A stretch of 7,873 nucleotides of DNA. It comes from Desulfoprunum sp. GTDB lineage: Bacteria > Desulfobacterota > Desulfobulbia > Desulfobulbales > Desulfocapsaceae. The translations under genes were made by a program, and so were the position numbers. The stretch is taken from the NCBI GenBank assembly GCA_030696435.1, contig JAUYSF010000103.1:1-7873 (forward strand). Reading direction: 5' to 3'. Below the pieces are notes generated by a model. It made no database searches. It saw only the letters and a list, made by a program, of their open reading frames with translations, and had not been told where the DNA came from. Positions 4,945 to 7,873 of this stretch are shown piece after piece (position 1 is the first letter of the stretch; each line of letters starts with the position of its first letter).

Positions 4945-6819
4945 ATGCGTCCTGGAACCACACCTGTGACCGAATATCCCCACCTTGATGAGCAGGTCCA
5001 GGTCGGGGCCATCGATAAACTGGCCCACCAGCTTCTCCAACTGGAGAATGAACTCAACTCCAATATCCCGACAACCATGTGGATCAGTGATCTGCACGGC
5101 GAGGGCGACCGCTTCAAGTCGATCCTGCGCGGCCGTTTCGGTATGCTCTATCAGACCTGCCGAGAGGCGCTGCCCAACACCTTCAGCTCCGATAAAATCC
5201 AGTATCTCGTCAGGATCATCCGTAAAAAAAACTATATCCGGGATGAAGGGATCGGCATGGATATGCAGGATGTCATCTTCTGCCTGGTCCAGGTCCTCAA
5301 ATACAAGCTGACCAATATCGGCTACCGGATGAGCGAGGTCTTCCCGCCGGAATTCAGCGATACGATCAGTCGGCTGCTCTCCGGCCTGCCGGTGCCCAAT
5401 CCCATTTTTGAAGAAGAAATCATCTCGATGCGCCTGATCTCGCATCTCTCGCACACCATCCGCCAGGTCCTGCTCGACCGGATTCAGGTCCTCGGTGATA
5501 TCTTCGACCGCGGCCCCCAGCCCGACAAAATCATCAGAATCCTCTCGTCAAATGCCTACCGGCACATGGTCGACTATATCTTCGGCAATCACGATATCCT
5601 GTGGATGGGAGCCGCCTCCGGCAACCGCTCGCTGATCGCCGAGGCCCTGCGGATTACCTGCCGCTATGATCATTTCGCCTTCATGGAACGCTTGCGTTTT
5701 GACACCACCCATCTAGCCGAATTCGCCGAACGCACCTACCCCATCGACCTGATCACCGGCAACTTCAAGGCCAAGACCAACCGGGGCCGGGCCATGGAGA
5801 AGGCCCTGGCCATCATCCAGTTCAAACTCGAAGAACAGACTATCCGGGATTATCCGGAGTATGAGATGGAACCGCGGCTCTGGCTCGATCGCCTGGCCGA
5901 TATGCTGAAAAAGGGTGCCATCGAGGGCCTCAACGACAGCAGTTTTCCGACCATCGACCTCGACAATCCCGGGGCATTGACAGCTGAAGAACAGCAGATC
6001 ATCGACGATCTCTCCCGCCAATTCGCCACCAACAGGCATCTTCAACGGCTGCTGCAGTTCTTCTTCACCAAGGGTCAGACCTACCATATCCAAAATAATT
6101 TTCTTAATATCCACGCTCTGGTGCCATCGACCGCCGATGGCGAGTTTGAGGAATTTCTCGGCCGCCGGGGCAAGAATCTCCTTGATTTTATCCAGGAAAC
6201 AATCAAGCGGGTGGGCGTGAATTATCTGGCCGGTAACGAGCAGCGGCCACAGGACCAGGCCCTGTTCTTCTATCTCTGGTGCGGCCCCAAATCGCCCTTT
6301 TTCGGCAAACATGCCATGAAGACCTTCGAACGCTATTTCCTCATCGACAAAGAGAGCCACGCGGAGCACTCGCTGTTCTGGAAGGATAATATGCAGACCG
6401 AGGCCTTCAAGAAAAAGATGCAGCAGGAGTTCGGCATCCATCGGGTGATCTACGGCCATACCCCGGTGGATTACAAAAAAGGGGTGCAGATGGCCAGCAA
6501 AGACGGGGTCGCCATCAATGTCGACGGCGGCTTTGCCGCGGCCTACTACAATCGCGGCCACTCGCTGGTTCACACCCCGCACCAGCTCTACGGCATCATC
6601 CTGCCGACCCCCGACGAGATCCGCGAGGCCGAGCAAAAACTTGAATCGGCCCCGCTTGATATCGAACTGATCGACGAGTTCCGCCAGCCGATGAAGATCA
6701 AAGATACCATCGAGGGCCGGATCTTAAAGAAAAAACGCGACGAGATCATGCTGAGAATCAGAGAACTGGCCCGGCAGAATGGGCTCTGTTCCACCTCCCG
6801 CATCAATGCAGGCGACTGA
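4945..6819 (+). CDS. fbp: Class III fructose-1,6-bisphosphatase
   Basis: The 624-residue product is a class III (Firmicutes-type) fructose-1,6-bisphosphatase, a cytoplasmic metallophosphatase that converts fructose 1,6-bisphosphate to fructose 6-phosphate in gluconeogenesis. The calcineurin-type metal motifs are all present and in order: [11 protein letters not shown] at 47-57, LGDIFDRGP at 183-191, [10 protein letters not shown] at 214-223, NIHALVP at 388-394, GHTPVDY at 504-510 and VDGGFA at 526-531. The length is close to that of the B. subtilis enzyme (about 670). The ATG at 4945 has ACGGAG five bases upstream; another ATG four bases earlier (4941) is in a different frame. It is the first gene of a probable operon with the GlpX-like gene that starts 3 bp after its stop. 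Nothing is missing from the active site, so this should be the working FBPase of the pair. Confidence 0.93.
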   Translation: MRPGTTPVTEYPHLDEQVQVGAIDKLAHQLLQLENELNSNIPTTMWISDLHGEGDRFKSILRGRFGMLYQTCREALPNTFSSDKIQYLVRIIRKKNYIRDEGIGMDMQDVIFCLVQVLKYKLTNIGYRMSEVFPPEFSDTISRLLSGLPVPNPIFEEEIISMRLISHLSHTIRQVLLDRIQVLGDIFDRGPQPDKIIRILSSNAYRHMVDYIFGNHDILWMGAASGNRSLIAEALRITCRYDHFAFMERLRFDTTHLAEFAERTYPIDLITGNFKAKTNRGRAMEKALAIIQFKLEEQTIRDYPEYEMEPRLWLDRLADMLKKGAIEGLNDSSFPTIDLDNPGALTAEEQQIIDDLSRQFATNRHLQRLLQFFFTKGQTYHIQNNFLNIHALVPSTADGEFEEFLGRRGKNLLDFIQETIKRVGVNYLAGNEQRPQDQALFFYLWCGPKSPFFGKHAMKTFERYFLIDKESHAEHSLFWKDNMQTEAFKKKMQQEFGIHRVIYGHTPVDYKKGVQMASKDGVAINVDGGFAAAYYNRGHSLVHTPHQLYGIILPTPDEIREAEQKLESAPLDIELIDEFRQPMKIKDTIEGRILKKKRDEIMLRIRELARQNGLCSTSRINAGD

Positions 6820-6822
6820 AAT

Positions 6823-7770
6823 ATGGATACCAACTACGGAATGGAGATCGTGCGGGCGACAGAGATCGCCGCCCTCACTGCGGCGAGGCTCCAAGGCCAC
6901 GGCAATCATGCCGGCATCCTCAACGATACCCGTGAGGCGATCACCAAAACCCTCAACCGGCTGGCCATTGAGGGTTGCGTGGTCAACGACCGTTTTGCGG
7001 GGCGCTCCGAGATCTTCCAACTCCCGCGGCTCATCGGTCGCGGCGGTCAGAAGATGGATCTCATGGCCGTGGCCCTTGAGGCCTACCACTCCGCCGCCGA
7101 CGGCCGCAACAACGCCACCTCCTTTGCCGTCATCGCCAGAGAAGGTTCCATCCAGTCGGTGCCCAATCTGAGCATGTACAAACTGGTGGTCGGACCGGAG
7201 GTCGGCCAGGTGATTGATATCAACCAGCCGCCCATCGTCAATGTCAAACGGGTGGCCAGGGCTCTCAGGAAATACACCGAAAACGTCACAGTCTGCATCC
7301 TCAACCAGACCCGGCACGAGCAGCTGATCAGCGAGGTGAGGAGCTGCGGTGCCCGCATCAAACTCATCGACGAGGGCGAGATATCCGGCTGCCTGGCCGC
7401 CATCACCGGCGAGAAGGCCGATATCTACATGGGCTACGGCTATGCCCCGGAAGGTGCCCTGGTGGCAGCGGCGATCAGCTGCCTCGGCGGCTATTTCGAA
7501 GGCCGGATCTTCTACGAAAACGACCGGGACCGGGCCGAGGCCATGGAACACGGGATCGATGATTTCGAGAGGATCTTCAAGGTGGAGGATCTGGTCCGCA
7601 GCAAGGAGGTGGCCATCGCCGCCACCGGCATCACGGACGGGGAATTCCTGGAAGGCGTGCGCTTCACCTCGAATGGGGCCATCACCACTTCCTTCATCGC
7701 CCGAGGCGAAACGAGAACCTACCGCAAACTTGAGACTCGGCACTTTTTCGATTATAAACCTGTGTTTTAA
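6823..7770 (+). CDS. Divergent GlpX-family (class II FBPase-like) protein, catalytic motifs degenerate
   Basis: The 315-residue product aligns over its whole length with GlpX, the class II fructose-1,6-bisphosphatase (E. coli 336 residues). Clear matches are the N-terminal EIVRATEIAALTAAR (8-22), MYKLVVGPE (118-126), an RHEQLI segment (164-169), GYAPEGALVAAAISCLGG (206-223), and ATGITDGEFLEGVRF (267-281). The active-site motifs are not kept. GRGDK is GHGNH (Asp to N28), GEGEIDEAPML is replaced by NDRFAGRSEIFQLP, and DPIEGT is ALEAYH with Asp to V83. Only the equivalents of Glu88 (E86) and Glu213 (E210) remain. Metal-dependent FBPase activity as known for GlpX is therefore unlikely. The ATG lies 3 bp after the fbp stop without a good ribosome-binding site, pointing to translational coupling with the class III enzyme. 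A role as regulatory or structural partner, or a changed substrate, is inference. Confidence 0.85.
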   Translation: MDTNYGMEIVRATEIAALTAARLQGHGNHAGILNDTREAITKTLNRLAIEGCVVNDRFAGRSEIFQLPRLIGRGGQKMDLMAVALEAYHSAADGRNNATSFAVIAREGSIQSVPNLSMYKLVVGPEVGQVIDINQPPIVNVKRVARALRKYTENVTVCILNQTRHEQLISEVRSCGARIKLIDEGEISGCLAAITGEKADIYMGYGYAPEGALVAAAISCLGGYFEGRIFYENDRDRAEAMEHGIDDFERIFKVEDLVRSKEVAIAATGITDGEFLEGVRFTSNGAITTSFIARGETRTYRKLETRHFFDYKPVF

Positions 7771-7823
7771 GGACACCGCGGCAGATCTCCTCCATGTCGC
7801 GGAAATTCTTCGGGGAGGCATAC

Positions 7824-7873
7824 GTGAGATCCAATCTCTACTGGTTGCAAAGCGGCGGTTGCGGCGGCGACAC
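7824..7873 (+). CDS. NiFe-hydrogenase small-subunit-like protein, N-terminus (partial)
   Basis: Sixteen codons are visible before the window ends, giving (M)RSNLYWLQSGGCGGDT. The LYWLQSGGCGG pattern is that of NiFe-hydrogenase small subunits, where this loop carries the first ligand(s) of the proximal iron-sulfur cluster. The GTG start at 7824 is chosen because GGGGAGG (7812-7818) lies five bases upstream and the family's beta strand begins right after it; the in-frame ATG at 7794 has no Shine-Dalgarno. No Tat signal is present at the chosen start, which suggests a cytoplasmic enzyme. The usual C-x-x-C reads C-x-x-D here. The gene is 53 bp past the GlpX-like gene with no terminator seen, so it may share the transcript. 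The identification rests on a very short stretch. Confidence 0.55.
   Translation, partial: MRSNLYWLQSGGCGGD

Noticed and set aside
4813..5454. Minus-strand open frame of 213 codons over the fbp 5' end and leader
   Set aside because: It overlaps the strong fbp promoter region and the conserved fbp N-terminal domain, with no homology of its own.
5713..6636. Minus-strand open frame of 307 codons inside fbp
   Set aside because: Antisense shadow of a clearly conserved class III FBPase with all motifs in the plus frame.
6724..7821. Minus-strand open frame of 365 codons over the GlpX-like gene
   Set aside because: Antisense shadow: the plus-strand frame has GlpX homology over its full length, while this one gives no recognisable protein.

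Overview
The window reads as a stretch of Gram-negative bacterial chromosome. Several features fit a Desulfobacterota (deltaproteobacterial) host: a class III fructose-1,6-bisphosphatase, the start of a NiFe-hydrogenase-like small subunit, GC-rich coding sequence with more AT-rich gaps, and a dispersed GTCATT...AATGAC-type inverted repeat. The taxonomic assignment is inference only; nothing here proves it.

Left end (1-859): the last 42 codons of an IS66-family transposase and the IS right terminus (ending GGCGCTTAC at 141) abut a type I restriction-modification methylase gene, hsdM, on the minus strand. hsdM is cut after about 229 codons, just past its SAM-binding motif, so it is an insertion-disrupted pseudogene in this window. 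A 635-bp stretch without a recognisable gene (860-1494) follows.

Middle (1495-4622), all minus strand: a LysE/RhtB-type amino-acid exporter with a good ribosome-binding site and promoter; a structured intergenic region holding a long hairpin and a 71-bp composite inverted repeat; a PLP-dependent D-cysteine desulfhydrase (ACC-deaminase fold) preceded by a possible short leader ORF and a hairpin; and a PldB-like lysophospholipase/monoacylglycerol lipase that probably has a signal peptide.

Right half (4623-7873), plus strand: a divergent promoter region carries a near-consensus sigma70 promoter (TTGACA-16-TACAAT) and a LacI/PurR-type operator-like palindrome. It leads into a two-gene unit: a full-length class III fructose-1,6-bisphosphatase (Fbp) and, 3 bp after its stop, a GlpX-family (class II FBPase) homologue that has lost most of its metal/catalytic motifs. 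The spacing implies translational coupling, and the degenerate GlpX is the most interesting item: it may be a pseudoenzyme partner or regulator of the class III enzyme, or an enzyme with a new substrate. At the right edge begins a NiFe-hydrogenase small-subunit-like gene whose first cluster motif is C-x-x-D instead of the usual C-x-x-C.

Together, the right half looks like gluconeogenic carbon control next to hydrogen metabolism, and the left half like an accessory region that has been hit by a mobile element.
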